Below, piece after piece: positions 20,267 through 29,269 of a stretch of 64,000 nucleotides of DNA. Below the pieces are notes generated by a model, which had not been told where the DNA came from, made no database searches, and saw only the letters and a list, made by a program, of their open reading frames with translations. Every line of letters begins with the position of its first letter. The stretch's first letter is position 1. The position numbers were made by a program, and so were the translations under genes. The stretch is taken from the NCBI RefSeq assembly GCF_017826695.1, contig NZ_JAFFZW010000005.1:62001-126000 (forward strand), given 5' to 3'. Origin of the DNA: Pseudomonas alliivorans (GTDB taxonomy: Bacteria; Pseudomonadota; Gammaproteobacteria; Pseudomonadales; Pseudomonadaceae).

Positions 20267-21277
20267 ATGTCCATTCGCCGTTTTGCCTTGGCCGCTCTCG
20301 CCAGTGCTGTATTTGCAGGTTCCGCAGTCGCCAAGGACTACGAGCTGCTCAACGTGTCCTACGACCCGACGCGTGAGCTGTATCAGGAGTACAACGCAGA
20401 ATTCGCCAAGCACTGGAAACAGGCTCATCCGGACGACACCGTGACCATCAAGCAGTCTCATGGTGGTTCGGGCAAACAAGCCCGTGGCGTGATCGACGGC
20501 CTGCGTGCCGACGTCGTGACCCTTGCGCTGGCCGGTGACATCGACGAGATCGCCAAGCTGGGCAAAACCCTGCCTGAAAACTGGCAGACCCGTCTGCCGG
20601 ATGCGAGCACGCCGTACACCTCGACCATCGTGTTCCTGGTGCGCAAGGGCAATCCAAAAGGCATCAAGGACTGGGGCGACCTGATCAAGAAAGACGTCTC
20701 TGTCATCACGCCCAACCCGAAAACCTCGGGCGGCGCGCGCTGGAACTTCCTGGCTGCCTGGGCCTATGGCCTGAAGGCAGGCGGTGGCGACGAAGCCAAG
20801 GCCAAGGAATACGTTCAGACCCTGTTCAAGCATGTGCCGATTCTGGACACCGGCGCGCGCGGCTCAACGATCACCTTCGTCAACAACGGTCAGGGTGACG
20901 TGCTGCTGGCGTGGGAAAACGAGGCGTTCCTGGCGCTGAAAGAAGACGGTGGTGCGGACAAGTTCGATATCGTCGTACCGTCGCTGTCGATCCTGGCCGA
21001 GCCGCCGGTCGCGGTCGTCGACAAGAATGCCGAGAAGAAAGGTAATACCGCCGTCGCGACCGAGTACCTGAAACACCTGTACAGCAAGGAAGGTCAGGAA
21101 ATTGCCGCGAAAAACTTCTATCGTCCACGTGATAAAGAGATCGCCGCCAAATACGAGAAGCAATTTCCGAAACTGGATCTGGTGACTATCGACAAAGACT
21201 TCGGCGGCTGGAAGACTGCGCAGCCGAAGTTTTTCAATGACGGCGGCGTGTTCGACCAGATTTATCAAGCGCAGTAA
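20267..21277 (+). CDS. sbp: Sulfate ABC transporter, periplasmic sulfate-binding protein
   Basis: A 336-residue periplasmic binding protein with a Sec signal peptide ([23 protein letters not shown], cleavage after AVA). The mature part has the sulfate-binding family blocks [29 protein letters not shown] and [16 protein letters not shown]. It captures sulfate or thiosulfate for CysTWA. The frame is open far upstream, but TCCAGGAGCTTCACCT gives a good ribosome-binding site for the ATG at 20267. Two hairpins follow the gene before cysT. Confidence 0.96.
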   Translation: MSIRRFALAALASAVFAGSAVAKDYELLNVSYDPTRELYQEYNAEFAKHWKQAHPDDTVTIKQSHGGSGKQARGVIDGLRADVVTLALAGDIDEIAKLGKTLPENWQTRLPDASTPYTSTIVFLVRKGNPKGIKDWGDLIKKDVSVITPNPKTSGGARWNFLAAWAYGLKAGGGDEAKAKEYVQTLFKHVPILDTGARGSTITFVNNGQGDVLLAWENEAFLALKEDGGADKFDIVVPSLSILAEPPVAVVDKNAEKKGNTAVATEYLKHLYSKEGQEIAAKNFYRPRDKEIAAKYEKQFPKLDLVTIDKDFGGWKTAQPKFFNDGGVFDQIYQAQ

Positions 21278-21285
21278 CCGAGTGA

Positions 21286-21355
21286 CGATACCGCCGTTCG
21301 CAGGCGGTATTGCCCGTTGGTAAAACAGCCCGGATCAACGTCCGGGCTTCGTGCA
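21286..21355 (+). promoter_or_regulatory. Two tandem hairpins between sbp and cysT
   Basis: Stem 1 is ATACCGCC / GGCGGTAT and stem 2 is AGCCCGGA / TCCGGGCT around TCAACG (about 21329-21350). Neither has a long T-run. They may stop part of the transcripts or protect the sbp mRNA 3' end, giving more binding protein than membrane components; this is an inference from position. Confidence 0.5.
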
Positions 21356-21374
21356 AGTAAAACCAGGGACTTCT

Positions 21375-22196
21375 ATGTCGCGTCGTATCTCCCCCGTCAT
21401 ACCCGGCTTCGGGCTGACGCTGGGCTACACCTTGGTGTACCTCAGTCTGATTGTGCTTATACCGCTGGCCGCCATGTTCGTGCATGCCGCACAGCTCACC
21501 TGGGATCAGTTCTGGACCATCATCACCGCGCCCCGCGTGCTGGCGGCGCTCAAGCTGAGTTTCAGCACCGCGTTCTATGCGGCTGTCATCAACGGCGTGA
21601 TTGGTACGCTGCTGGCGTGGGTGCTGGTGCGTTACACCTTCCCCGGCCGCAAGATCATTGATGCGATGATCGACCTGCCGTTTGCCCTGCCGACCGCCGT
21701 GGCCGGTATTGCCCTGACGGCGCTGTACGCGCCCAACGGTTGGGTCGGGCAATTCGCCACGGACCTGGGTTTCAAGATCGCCTACACCCCCCTTGGTATT
21801 ACTCTGGCGCTGACCTTCGTGACGCTGCCTTTCGTGGTGCGCACCGTTCAGCCGGTGCTGGCCGATATCCCGCGTGAAGTCGAAGAGGCCGCCGCCTGCC
21901 TGGGTGCTCGCCCGCTGCAGGTGTTTCGCCACATCCTCGTGCCCGCGCTGCTGCCTGCCTGGCTGACCGGCTTTGCGCTGGCGTTTGCCCGTGGCGTGGG
22001 CGAGTACGGCTCGGTCATCTTCATTGCTGGCAACATGCCGATGAAGACCGAAATCATGCCGCTGCTGATCATGGTCAAGCTTGACCAATACGACTACACC
22101 GGCGCGACCTCCATTGGCGTTCTGATGCTGGTGGTTTCTTTCATTCTGCTGCTGCTGATCAACCTGCTGCAGCGGCGCATCGAAACTCCATCCTGA
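21375..22196 (+). CDS. cysT: Sulfate/thiosulfate ABC transporter permease CysT (CysU)
   Basis: A 273-residue inner-membrane permease with about six hydrophobic segments and the EAA-loop signature [23 protein letters not shown] that contacts CysA. It forms the heterodimeric sulfate channel with CysW. The ATG at 21375 ([13 protein letters not shown]) is preferred over an upstream start at 21351. The stop lies ten bases before the cysW start. Confidence 0.95.
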   Translation: MSRRISPVIPGFGLTLGYTLVYLSLIVLIPLAAMFVHAAQLTWDQFWTIITAPRVLAALKLSFSTAFYAAVINGVIGTLLAWVLVRYTFPGRKIIDAMIDLPFALPTAVAGIALTALYAPNGWVGQFATDLGFKIAYTPLGITLALTFVTLPFVVRTVQPVLADIPREVEEAAACLGARPLQVFRHILVPALLPAWLTGFALAFARGVGEYGSVIFIAGNMPMKTEIMPLLIMVKLDQYDYTGATSIGVLMLVVSFILLLLINLLQRRIETPS

Positions 22197-22206
22197 GGAG
22201 GCGAGC

Positions 22207-23079
22207 ATGTCTTATTCATCGGTATCCGCTGCGGCCTCCGCCAACGACGCACGTCGTGGCAACGCTGTAGCACGTCGTATCCTGATCGGCCTCGGCTGGC
22301 TGATCTTCGCCCTGTTTCTCGGGTTGCCGTTGTTCATCGTGGTCTCGCAAGGCCTGAAAAACGGTCTGGGCGCGTTCTTCGAGGCGGTGCTCGAACCGGA
22401 CGCGTTGTCGGCGCTCAAGCTGACCGTCATTGCCGTGCTGATCTCGGTACCGCTCAACCTGGTATTCGGCGTCAGCGCCGCATGGTGCGTGAGCAAGTAC
22501 TCGTTCCGTGGCAAGAGCATTCTGGTCACGCTGATCGACCTGCCGTTCTCGGTATCGCCGGTGATCGCCGGTCTGGTCTATGTGTTGATGTTCGGCGCAC
22601 AGGGTCTGTTCGGGCCGTGGCTGCAGGATCATGACATTCAGATCGTCTTCGCCTTGCCGGGCATCGTGCTGGCAACGATCTTTGTGACCGTGCCGTTCGT
22701 GGCGCGTGAACTGATCCCGCTGATGCAGGAGCAGGGCACGCAGGAAGAAGAGGCGGCGCGCCTGCTGGGTGCCAATGGCTGGCAGATGTTCTGGCATGTG
22801 ACGGTGCCGAACATCAAGTGGGGCCTGATCTACGGCGTGGTGCTGTGTACTGCGCGGGCGATGGGTGAATTTGGCGCGGTGTCGGTAGTGTCCGGCCACA
22901 TTCGCGGCGTCACTAACACCCTGCCGCTGCACGTCGAGATCCTCTACAACGAATACAACCACGTTGCCGCTTTCGCGGTGGCAAGCCTGTTGCTGATCCT
23001 CGCGCTGTTCATCCTGCTGCTCAAGCAGTGGAGCGAATCCCGTATTAACCGTCTGCGCCATAACGCGGCGGAGGAATAA
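22207..23079 (+). CDS. cysW: Sulfate/thiosulfate ABC transporter permease CysW
   Basis: A 290-residue permease homologous to CysT, with six predicted membrane segments and the EAA loop [27 protein letters not shown] precedes the ATG with the usual spacing, and the stop is two bases before cysA. It forms the second half of the sulfate channel. Confidence 0.95.
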   Translation: MSYSSVSAAASANDARRGNAVARRILIGLGWLIFALFLGLPLFIVVSQGLKNGLGAFFEAVLEPDALSALKLTVIAVLISVPLNLVFGVSAAWCVSKYSFRGKSILVTLIDLPFSVSPVIAGLVYVLMFGAQGLFGPWLQDHDIQIVFALPGIVLATIFVTVPFVARELIPLMQEQGTQEEEAARLLGANGWQMFWHVTVPNIKWGLIYGVVLCTARAMGEFGAVSVVSGHIRGVTNTLPLHVEILYNEYNHVAAFAVASLLLILALFILLLKQWSESRINRLRHNAAEE

Positions 23080-23081
23080 TC

Positions 23082-24062
23082 ATGTCGATCGAAGTCCGTA
23101 ACGTCAGCAAGAATTTCAACGCGTTCAAGGCCCTGAACAGCATCAATCTGGACATCCAGAGTGGCGAACTGGTCGCCTTGCTGGGCCCGTCAGGCTGCGG
23201 CAAGACCACCTTGCTGCGTATCATCGCCGGCCTGGAAACCCCGGATGCCGGTAGCATCGTGTTCCACGGCGAAGACGTCTCCGGCCATGACGTGCGTGAT
23301 CGCAATGTCGGTTTCGTGTTCCAGCATTACGCGCTGTTCCGTCACATGACCGTGTTTGACAACGTCGCGTTCGGCCTGCGTATGAAGCCCAAGCGCGAAC
23401 GGCCCAACGAGACGCGGATCGCCGAGAAGGTCCACGAGCTGCTGAACATGGTGCAACTGGACTGGCTGGCGGACCGTTATCCAGAGCAGCTTTCCGGCGG
23501 TCAACGCCAACGTATCGCACTGGCCCGTGCCCTTGCTGTAGAGCCCAAAGTGCTTCTGCTGGACGAGCCGTTCGGTGCGCTGGACGCCAAGGTTCGTAAG
23601 GAACTGCGTCGCTGGCTGGCGCGTCTGCACGAAGACATCAACCTGACGTCGGTCTTCGTGACCCACGATCAGGAAGAGGCCATGGAGGTGGCGGATCGCA
23701 TCGTGGTGATGAACAAAGGCGTGATCGAACAGATCGGCTCACCGGGCGAGGTGTACGAGAATCCGTCCAACGACTTCGTTTACCACTTCCTCGGTGATTC
23801 CAATCGCCTGAGCCTGGGTGATGACGGCCACGTCCTGTTCCGCCCGCATGAAGTGTCGTTGTCACGCCAGGAACTGGAAGACCACCACGCCGCTGAAGTG
23901 CGTGACATCCGTCCGTTAGGTGCGACCACGCGGGTCACGCTCAAGGTCGAGGGGCAGAGTGAGCTGATTGAGGCCGAAGTGGTCAAGGACCACGACAGCC
24001 TGGTGGGGCTGGCACGGGGTGAGACCCTGTTCTTCAAGCCCAAGGTCTGGCAGAAGTTGTGA
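23082..24062 (+). CDS. cysA: Sulfate/thiosulfate ABC transporter ATP-binding protein
   Basis: A 326-residue ATPase that energises CysTW. It has Walker [12 protein letters not shown], the ABC signature [15 protein letters not shown], Walker [13 protein letters not shown] and the switch histidine in [15 protein letters not shown]-terminal TOBE-like regulatory region (about residues 235-326) follows. It is the last gene of the oscA-sbp-cysTWA unit. Confidence 0.96.
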   Translation: MSIEVRNVSKNFNAFKALNSINLDIQSGELVALLGPSGCGKTTLLRIIAGLETPDAGSIVFHGEDVSGHDVRDRNVGFVFQHYALFRHMTVFDNVAFGLRMKPKRERPNETRIAEKVHELLNMVQLDWLADRYPEQLSGGQRQRIALARALAVEPKVLLLDEPFGALDAKVRKELRRWLARLHEDINLTSVFVTHDQEEAMEVADRIVVMNKGVIEQIGSPGEVYENPSNDFVYHFLGDSNRLSLGDDGHVLFRPHEVSLSRQELEDHHAAEVRDIRPLGATTRVTLKVEGQSELIEAEVVKDHDSLVGLARGETLFFKPKVWQKL

Positions 24063-24139
24063 GGCACTCAAGCTGATCGCCCGCGGGTTATGCGCTCTGA
24101 TTGAATGCATAACCTGTGGGAGGCGGCGCTGGCTGTGAG

Positions 24140-24664
24140 TTAAACCGCAGCCTTGCGCACGTTGCGTCCTACCGGACCAGCACGCTCTTCGATGGCGTGC
24201 TGCAGAGGTTTCAGCAGGCCCATCAGGAACGCCAGTTCTGCCACCACGAACAACGGGCCGATGATCAGGCCGGTCACGTCGTCGATAAACGCCGGTTTGC
24301 GGCCTTCGTAGTAATGACCGATGAACTGGATGATCCAGCCAACCACAAACAGTCCTACACCCGCACTCAGCCAGACCATCGTCGTCTGCTGCGCCAGATT
24401 CGCGCCCGCCCAGATACACAGCAGCAGAAGTACCGCCATCACCACGCCGAGCACTCGATCCAGTCGCAGGTAAAACACCGTTGAAGCCAGCGCCACCAAG
24501 GCCGCAGGCGATATCCAGATGCCGCCTACCGACCAGCCCGGCCGGGACAAAAGCACGGCCACCGCCAGAACAATCAGCGGGATACCTATGAAGTGGGTCA
24601 CGATATTGCGTGAATCGCGGTGATAGGACGCATATTGGCTGAGATGGTCGACAAGGTTTTTCAT
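24140..24664 (-). CDS. Mpo1-like (DUF962) membrane protein
   Basis: A 174-residue membrane protein of the DUF962/Mpo1 family. It has the conserved N-terminal block YASYHRDSRNIVTHFIGIPL, including the H..R..TH..G pattern, and a second block IQFIGHYYEGRKPAF. Histidines in these blocks bind iron in yeast Mpo1, a dioxygenase that alpha-oxidises 2-hydroxy fatty acids. The bacterial substrate is not known to me. Four hydrophobic segments are visible. The ATG at 24664 is used although the frame is open to 24718. Confidence 0.82.
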   Translation of the reverse strand: MKNLVDHLSQYASYHRDSRNIVTHFIGIPLIVLAVAVLLSRPGWSVGGIWISPAALVALASTVFYLRLDRVLGVVMAVLLLLCIWAGANLAQQTTMVWLSAGVGLFVVGWIIQFIGHYYEGRKPAFIDDVTGLIIGPLFVVAELAFLMGLLKPLQHAIEERAGPVGRNVRKAAV

Positions 24665-24748
24665 TATTATTCCTGCCTGAAACGCTGATCCGGGTTGTTC
24701 ACCGTATCGCTTTTGCAATACGACTGCCTGGAAAACAAGGGAGCAAAT

Positions 24749-25453
24749 ATGACAAATGGAACGTTATGGCGGTCACGATTGCTGTCCGATTACTGGTTTT
24801 CTCATCTGCCCGCCGGTTTGCAGGATAGCCTGCTGGACGCCGCTTTCCAGATTCGCAAGACGCCTGGCAAGACACTCTTCAAAAAAGGCGATCCGGCGTG
24901 CGGTCTTTACGTGTTGGTCGAAGGCAGTGTGCGTGTCGGTCCTGCTGCTGACCAACGTCTGGTGCCACGTCTGGAGCCCGTTCGCTTGCCTTGCTGGTTT
25001 GGAGAAGTATCGTTGTTCGACGGGCTGCCGCGCAGATTCGACGTGGTATCACAGGAGCAGACGATCTTTCTGCATGTTCCACAGCGCGTGCTAATGGAAT
25101 TGCTCGATCAGCATCCGCACTACTGGCGCTCGTTTGCCGTTCTGCTCAGCCACAAGCTTGGGCTGCCAATCCCGCGTCCTGAGGAGATGGCCCGATGGCC
25201 GGCCAGGCATCGGGTTGCGTGGCGGCTGCTGATGCTGTCCGAAGGCTATGGGAGTCTCAGTCATGCGCGGCGTCTGATCACGCTGGACGAAATCCAGCCG
25301 CCCTCTGATCTTTCTCCGGCTGTTTTGCTTGAAGTGCTGCAGGACCTGCATCAGCGCAGGATCGTGCGCCTGGGGGAGGGGCAACTGGAAGTCTTCGAGG
25401 TAGAGAAACTGCGCAAGGTGGCGAATTTTTCCAAGGCCAGTGCCGTGTGTTGA
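24749..25453 (+). CDS. Crp/Fnr-type cyclic-nucleotide-binding-domain protein
   Basis: A 234-residue protein. The N-terminal half is a cNMP-binding beta-roll (about residues 25-130: TLFKKGDPACGLYVLVEGSVRVG, FGEVSLFDGLPR). The C-terminal half (about 155-225) is in the place of the Crp winged helix but is only weakly helix-turn-helix-like (LDEIQPPSDLSPAVLLEVLQ). The phosphate-binding arginine of true cAMP sites is not evident, so the ligand is unknown. AGGGAG precedes the ATG. It may be a degenerate regulator. Confidence 0.72.
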   Translation: MTNGTLWRSRLLSDYWFSHLPAGLQDSLLDAAFQIRKTPGKTLFKKGDPACGLYVLVEGSVRVGPAADQRLVPRLEPVRLPCWFGEVSLFDGLPRRFDVVSQEQTIFLHVPQRVLMELLDQHPHYWRSFAVLLSHKLGLPIPRPEEMARWPARHRVAWRLLMLSEGYGSLSHARRLITLDEIQPPSDLSPAVLLEVLQDLHQRRIVRLGEGQLEVFEVEKLRKVANFSKASAVC

Positions 25454-25521
25454 AGGTGCCGACCTCGGGGCATTCGACACCGATCAAGCGAATATTCCGG
25501 TTCAGACGAAGCAGCGGACCA

Positions 25522-26514
25522 TCAGCGCATCAAATCACTTCGGTACTGCCCCGGCGTCATGCCGGTCCAGCGCTTGAAGGCGCGGCTCAGGCTGTCGATG
25601 TCAGCAAAACCCAGCAGGTAGGCGACTTCGCTCAGTGAGCTGTGCGGATCACTCATGTGCAGCAGCGCCAGATTCTGTCGGCATTGGTTGAGCAGCAAGT
25701 CATAGCGACAGCCTTCGTCGGCCAGGTGCCGCTGCAGGCTGCGCGGGGTCAGGTGCAGGGCTTCGGCGATGCTTTCGGCTGAAGGTTCGCCGTCCGGCAG
25801 CAGGGTTTCGATGGCCGAGCGCACGCGCTGCTCCCAGATCAGCGATGGCAAGGCTTCTGCGCTGGGCACCTGTTCGGCCAGCACAATCGGGTTATCGTCC
25901 AGATGACTGTCGAAGTCATTGCAGGCAAATTCCAGTCGGTTCTCCGGCGCCGAGAAAAAAAGCGGCGCTCGAAACAACTCGTGCCAGGGGTGTGGATTTT
26001 CAGGCGGTGGACGTTGCAGGTGAACGGCCAGCGGTGCGTAATTCCTGCCCAGCCTGTTGCGGCAGGTGCGTACATAAATGGCGGCAAAGGCATCCAACAG
26101 TTCATGGGGTGTCGACTGGCAGGACGCGGGCGCGGTGAAGCGGAATTCGTAACGCTCGCCTGCAGCTCTGAAGTCCAGTTCAAGTGAATCCTCGGCCATC
26201 GAGTGATAGCGCACGATGCGTTCGAAAACCTCGCGCAATGAGCCGCTGGCCACCAGCGTGTAACCCAATGCATGAAACGTGGTGGGACTGACAAAGCGCG
26301 AGACCCGCAACCCCAGCGCCGGATCGCCGCTGGCCTGCACGGCCAGTTGCCAGAGCTTCGCCGTGGCGCTTGCTGCAAAGCTGGCATCGGGGTCATTGAG
26401 CTGCTGCGTATCGACGCCTGCTGCCTGGCACAGGTCGTCACTGTTCAGGCCAAGCGCATCCAGTTGCTTGCGCAGCGCACGGGTCCAACTGGCGAGGCTG
26501 CTTGGCTCAGGCAT
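25522..26514 (-). CDS. AraC-family transcriptional regulator (arabinose-binding-type N-terminus)
   Basis: A 330-residue regulator. The N-terminal ~220 residues match the Arabinose_bd-type domain used by OruR/ArgR-like Pseudomonas regulators (blocks SPTTFHALGYTLVASGSLRE and FRAPLFFSAPENRLEF). The C-terminal ~100 residues carry two helix-turn-helix motifs ending VAYLLGFADIDSLSRAFKRW and the TGMTPGQYR tail. A longer frame reaches 26679, but MPEPSSLASW is the more likely start. It is divergent from the MFS gene, 571 bases away, and may or may not regulate it. Confidence 0.85.
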   Translation of the reverse strand: MPEPSSLASWTRALRKQLDALGLNSDDLCQAAGVDTQQLNDPDASFAASATAKLWQLAVQASGDPALGLRVSRFVSPTTFHALGYTLVASGSLREVFERIVRYHSMAEDSLELDFRAAGERYEFRFTAPASCQSTPHELLDAFAAIYVRTCRNRLGRNYAPLAVHLQRPPPENPHPWHELFRAPLFFSAPENRLEFACNDFDSHLDDNPIVLAEQVPSAEALPSLIWEQRVRSAIETLLPDGEPSAESIAEALHLTPRSLQRHLADEGCRYDLLLNQCRQNLALLHMSDPHSSLSEVAYLLGFADIDSLSRAFKRWTGMTPGQYRSDLMR

Positions 26515-26787
26515 GCGGGCGACCCTTCCTGTCTTCGACTGGCATTCAACGTCGGTCTGTGCCGACAAGGCATCAATGGGCAACTCCTTTGCCTGACGCT
26601 GCCTCCAGAGAATGGAAGCTTTTATGACATTTTTGCAAGTGCTGCCTGACTGAATGCAAGGCTTTACACGCAAGAGCAACCAGCAACGCGCGAAAAGTTC
26701 AGGTCATCGTATGACAGGGTCCGCACGGCTTGATGCATCAAGCGCGTTTTTTACCGATTGAACGGTGCTATCAGGCGATTTCCGCAT

Positions 26788-26816
26788 TTGACACGCTCAT
26801 GGCAAATGACTATAAA
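26788..26816 (+). promoter_or_regulatory. Near-consensus sigma-70 promoter upstream of the MFS gene
   Basis: TTGACA at 26788-26793, a 17-base spacer, then TATAAA at 26811-26816. Transcription would start near 26823, giving a leader of about 260 bases before the MFS start at 27085. Confidence 0.75.
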
Positions 26817-26822
26817 TGCGCC

Positions 26823-26839
26823 ATGTTGTACGACAACAT
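26823..26839. promoter_or_regulatory. GntR/FadR-type operator overlapping the transcription start
   Basis: ATGTTGTACGACAACAT is a perfect 17-base palindrome with a three-base centre. Its core fits the FadR-subfamily consensus TNGTNNNACNA exactly. It begins at the predicted start site of the promoter at 26788-26816, the position expected for a repressor site. No GntR-family gene is in the window. Confidence 0.65.
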
Positions 26840-26890
26840 CGAGCTTTCAAAAAATACAATCATAAAAATAATTCAAAGAGTAACAAATCC

Positions 26891-27007
26891 ATGCCCAACG
26901 TCCATTCCCCGCTCGGAATCCAGTCGCAATGGTGCGAAAAACACGGCAAAAAAGCCGTAATTCGCCAATTGTGCATCCATTACGCTCTTTCAGTATCAGT
27001 AACCTGA
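26891..27007 (+). CDS. Possible 38-codon leader ORF in the MFS mRNA
   Basis: ATG at 26891 opens a 38-residue frame (MPNVHSPLGIQSQWCEKHGK...) ending in TGA at 27005-27007, 77 bases before the MFS start. An AAAGAG motif lies ten bases upstream. There is no family resemblance. It could be a leader peptide, or chance within a long 5' untranslated region. Confidence 0.2.
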   Translation: MPNVHSPLGIQSQWCEKHGKKAVIRQLCIHYALSVSVT

Positions 27008-27084
27008 AGTTACAAATTCAGTCGCTCCCACGGTCAAGGCTGCGGGACGCTCGTCGCCAATCCAAGAATAAGCAGGGTGAAGAG

Positions 27085-28395
27085 ATGAAAGTAAAAGGCA
27101 TTCGGTGGTGGATGGTCGGGCTGGTCACAGCCGGTCTGGTCGTCAACTACCTCGCTCGCAACACATTGTCTGTCGCAGCGCCGACGCTCATGAGTGAGCT
27201 GAGCATCTCGACCGAGCAGTACGCGCACATCGTGGTCGCGTGGCAGATGTGTTATGCACTGATGCAGCCGATTGCCGGTTACATCATCGACGCCATCGGC
27301 ACCAAAATGGGCTTTGCGATCTTTGCCGTGGCCTGGTCTGCAGCCTGTGCGGCGGCTGCGTTTGCCACTGGCTGGCAGAGTCTGGCGATCTTTCGCGGAT
27401 TGCTCGGCCTGACTGAGGCGGCGGGTCTGCCTGCCGGGGTCAAGGCCACCACTGAATGGTTTCCGGCCAAGGAGCGTTCAGTCGCCATCGGCTGGTTCAA
27501 CATCGGTTCGTCCTTCGGTGCTTTGCTGGCACCACCGCTGGTGGTGTGGGCCATCCTGCACAGCGGCTGGGAACTGGCGTTCCTGATCGTCGGCGGTCTG
27601 GGCATCATCTGGAGCGGCCTGTGGCTGTTGCTGTACAAACACCCACGTGACCAGAAACGCTTGAGCGACACCGAGCGCGATTACATCCTCAGCGGTCAGG
27701 AAGCACGTTTGAAGGACGCTCCGGCGCAGAAGGGCAGCTGGAAAAAGCTGTTCAGGAATCGCAATTTCTACGCCATTGCCTCGGCGCGGATCCTGTCCGA
27801 GCCCGCTTGGCAGACGTTCAATGCCTGGATTCCGCTGTACCTGATGACCGAGCGGCACATGAACATCAAGGAAGTCGCGATGTTCGCCTGGCTGCCCTTT
27901 CTGGCGGCAGACATCGGCTGCGTGCTGGGCGGCTACCTCAGCCCGCTGTTTCACAAATACTGCAAGGTTTCGCTGTTCACCTCGCGCAAGATGGTCATGT
28001 TGTTCGGTTGCTTCTGCATGATCGGCCCGGCGTGCATCGGGCTGGTTGCGAGCCCTTACACCGCCATCGCGTTGCTGTGCATCGGAGGCTTCGCCCACCA
28101 GACCTTGTCGGGCGCGCTGTACTCGATCACTTCGGATTCGTTCGGCAAGAATGAGGTGGCAACGGCCACCGGCATGGGCGGCATGTTCGGTTTCCTCGGC
28201 GCGGCGGCGTTCACCATGGTGTTCGGTGTGCTGGTCACCAAGATCGGCTACAGCCCGCTGTTCGTCGTGCTGGCAATCTTCGACATCATTGCAGCGTTTG
28301 TGGTCTGGACCGTGGCGCGTGAAGTCACCCAGAAAGACGATCCGCTGATCGTGAATGACATCGCACCGGACACCCGCCCCGTGCCTGCGACCTGA
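27085..28395 (+). CDS. MFS transporter of the anion:cation symporter type (hexuronate/glucarate-like)
   Basis: A 436-residue major facilitator with 12 predicted membrane segments. RWWMVGLVTAGLVVNYLARNTLSVAAPTL at the N-terminus is typical of the ExuT/GudP branch. The loop-2 motif appears as GYIIDAIGTKMGFA, and EWFPAKERSVAIGWFNIGSSFG follows. The substrate is probably a sugar acid such as a hexuronate or aldarate, as judged from the family and from the FadR-type operator upstream; this is not proven. No catabolic genes adjoin it. GAAGAG precedes the ATG. Confidence 0.85.
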   Translation: MKVKGIRWWMVGLVTAGLVVNYLARNTLSVAAPTLMSELSISTEQYAHIVVAWQMCYALMQPIAGYIIDAIGTKMGFAIFAVAWSAACAAAAFATGWQSLAIFRGLLGLTEAAGLPAGVKATTEWFPAKERSVAIGWFNIGSSFGALLAPPLVVWAILHSGWELAFLIVGGLGIIWSGLWLLLYKHPRDQKRLSDTERDYILSGQEARLKDAPAQKGSWKKLFRNRNFYAIASARILSEPAWQTFNAWIPLYLMTERHMNIKEVAMFAWLPFLAADIGCVLGGYLSPLFHKYCKVSLFTSRKMVMLFGCFCMIGPACIGLVASPYTAIALLCIGGFAHQTLSGALYSITSDSFGKNEVATATGMGGMFGFLGAAAFTMVFGVLVTKIGYSPLFVVLAIFDIIAAFVVWTVAREVTQKDDPLIVNDIAPDTRPVPAT

Positions 28396-28455
28396 TGCGG
28401 CGTCGCACGGTTGTCATAAAGGCCGGTTAACCTTCGCACTGTAGTTTTTTATTCA

Positions 28456-28492
28456 GGGCCGTTCCTTCAAGGCAGGGAGCGGTCCTTTTTTT
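28456..28492 (+). terminator. Rho-independent terminator after the MFS gene
   Basis: A 12-bp stem with G-U pairs (GGGCCGTTCCTT / AGGGAGCGGTCC) is followed by seven T residues. Confidence 0.85.
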
Positions 28493-28508
28493 GCCTTGCG
28501 CTTTATAT

Positions 28509-28542
28509 TCTTTTTAGGAATTAATAAATATCTTCTTATTCC
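28509..28542. promoter_or_regulatory. AT-rich sulfur-unit element upstream of the hydrolase gene
   Basis: TTCTTTTTAGGAATTAAT (28509-28526) and the inverted-sense CTTATTCC (28535-28542) resemble elements upstream of oscA-sbp, the orphan metQ gene and the sfnB operon. Binding by CysB or another sulfur-starvation regulator is an inference. Confidence 0.35.
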
Positions 28543-28606
28543 TTAGCGAATATATGTTCCGTCCCTATACTCGCCCCATGAACGCATACGTGCAGGAGGC
28601 GAATCC

Positions 28607-29188
28607 ATGCATAACGAGTCGATCCGGTATCTGATCCTGCCAGGATGGCAGGGGTCCCCTGATAATCACTGGCAAACCCACTGGCAGAACAGCCTGCCCA
28701 ACAGTGCGCGCGTCGAGCAGGCTGACTGGCTCAAGCCGCGCCGTGAAGACTGGGTGGGTGAGTTGCAGCGCGCCATTGCTGCACAAGACACACCCGTGAT
28801 CCTGATCGCTCACAGCCTGGGTTGCATCACCGTCGCGCATTGGGCGCAACTGGCTCCGCTGGAAACGCTGCGTCAGGTGCAGGGCGCGCTGCTGGTAGCG
28901 CCTGCCGATGTGGATCGTCCGAACTGCCCGCCTGCGTTGCGCAACTTCTCCCCGATACCCACCGACCTGCTGCCGTTTCCGACCCAGATTGTCAGCTCCG
29001 ACAACGACCCGGCCGTCAGCTCGCAGCGGGCGATGGAAATGGCCCGTCACTGGGGCGCCGAACTGGGGTTTCTGAGCGAAGCCGGGCACATCAACGTCAA
29101 GTCCGGCCACCAACGCTGGGAGCAGGGGTTCGCTTATCTGTACCGTCTGCAAAATCGTCTGGAGCAACACGCGCGTCGTCGCGCATGA
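28607..29188 (+). CDS. RBBP9/YdeN-type alpha/beta serine hydrolase
   Basis: A 193-residue alpha/beta hydrolase. The nucleophile elbow is AHSLGC, with serine at about residue 69. The acid and histidine are plausible in SSDNDPAVS and EAGHINVKSGH. The N-terminus ILPGWQGSPDNHWQTHW is characteristic of the RBBP9/YdeN family. It starts 82 bases before a sigma-54 activator gene on the same strand and shares an upstream motif with sulfur-regulated units, so a role in sulfur-ester use is possible but not shown. Confidence 0.85.
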   Translation: MHNESIRYLILPGWQGSPDNHWQTHWQNSLPNSARVEQADWLKPRREDWVGELQRAIAAQDTPVILIAHSLGCITVAHWAQLAPLETLRQVQGALLVAPADVDRPNCPPALRNFSPIPTDLLPFPTQIVSSDNDPAVSSQRAMEMARHWGAELGFLSEAGHINVKSGHQRWEQGFAYLYRLQNRLEQHARRRA

Positions 29189-29269
29189 CCGGATTGCCTT
29201 GTACTGCGGGCCATCCGGCCCCGTTTTTTCAACGCCTGAGACCGTGAACGGCTCGGGCGGGAGTGCGTC

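Noticed and set aside
24112..24135. Possible REP copy after cysA
   Set aside because: TGTGGGAGGCGGC matches the first half of the REP, but the rest of the core is absent, so it is too degenerate to call.
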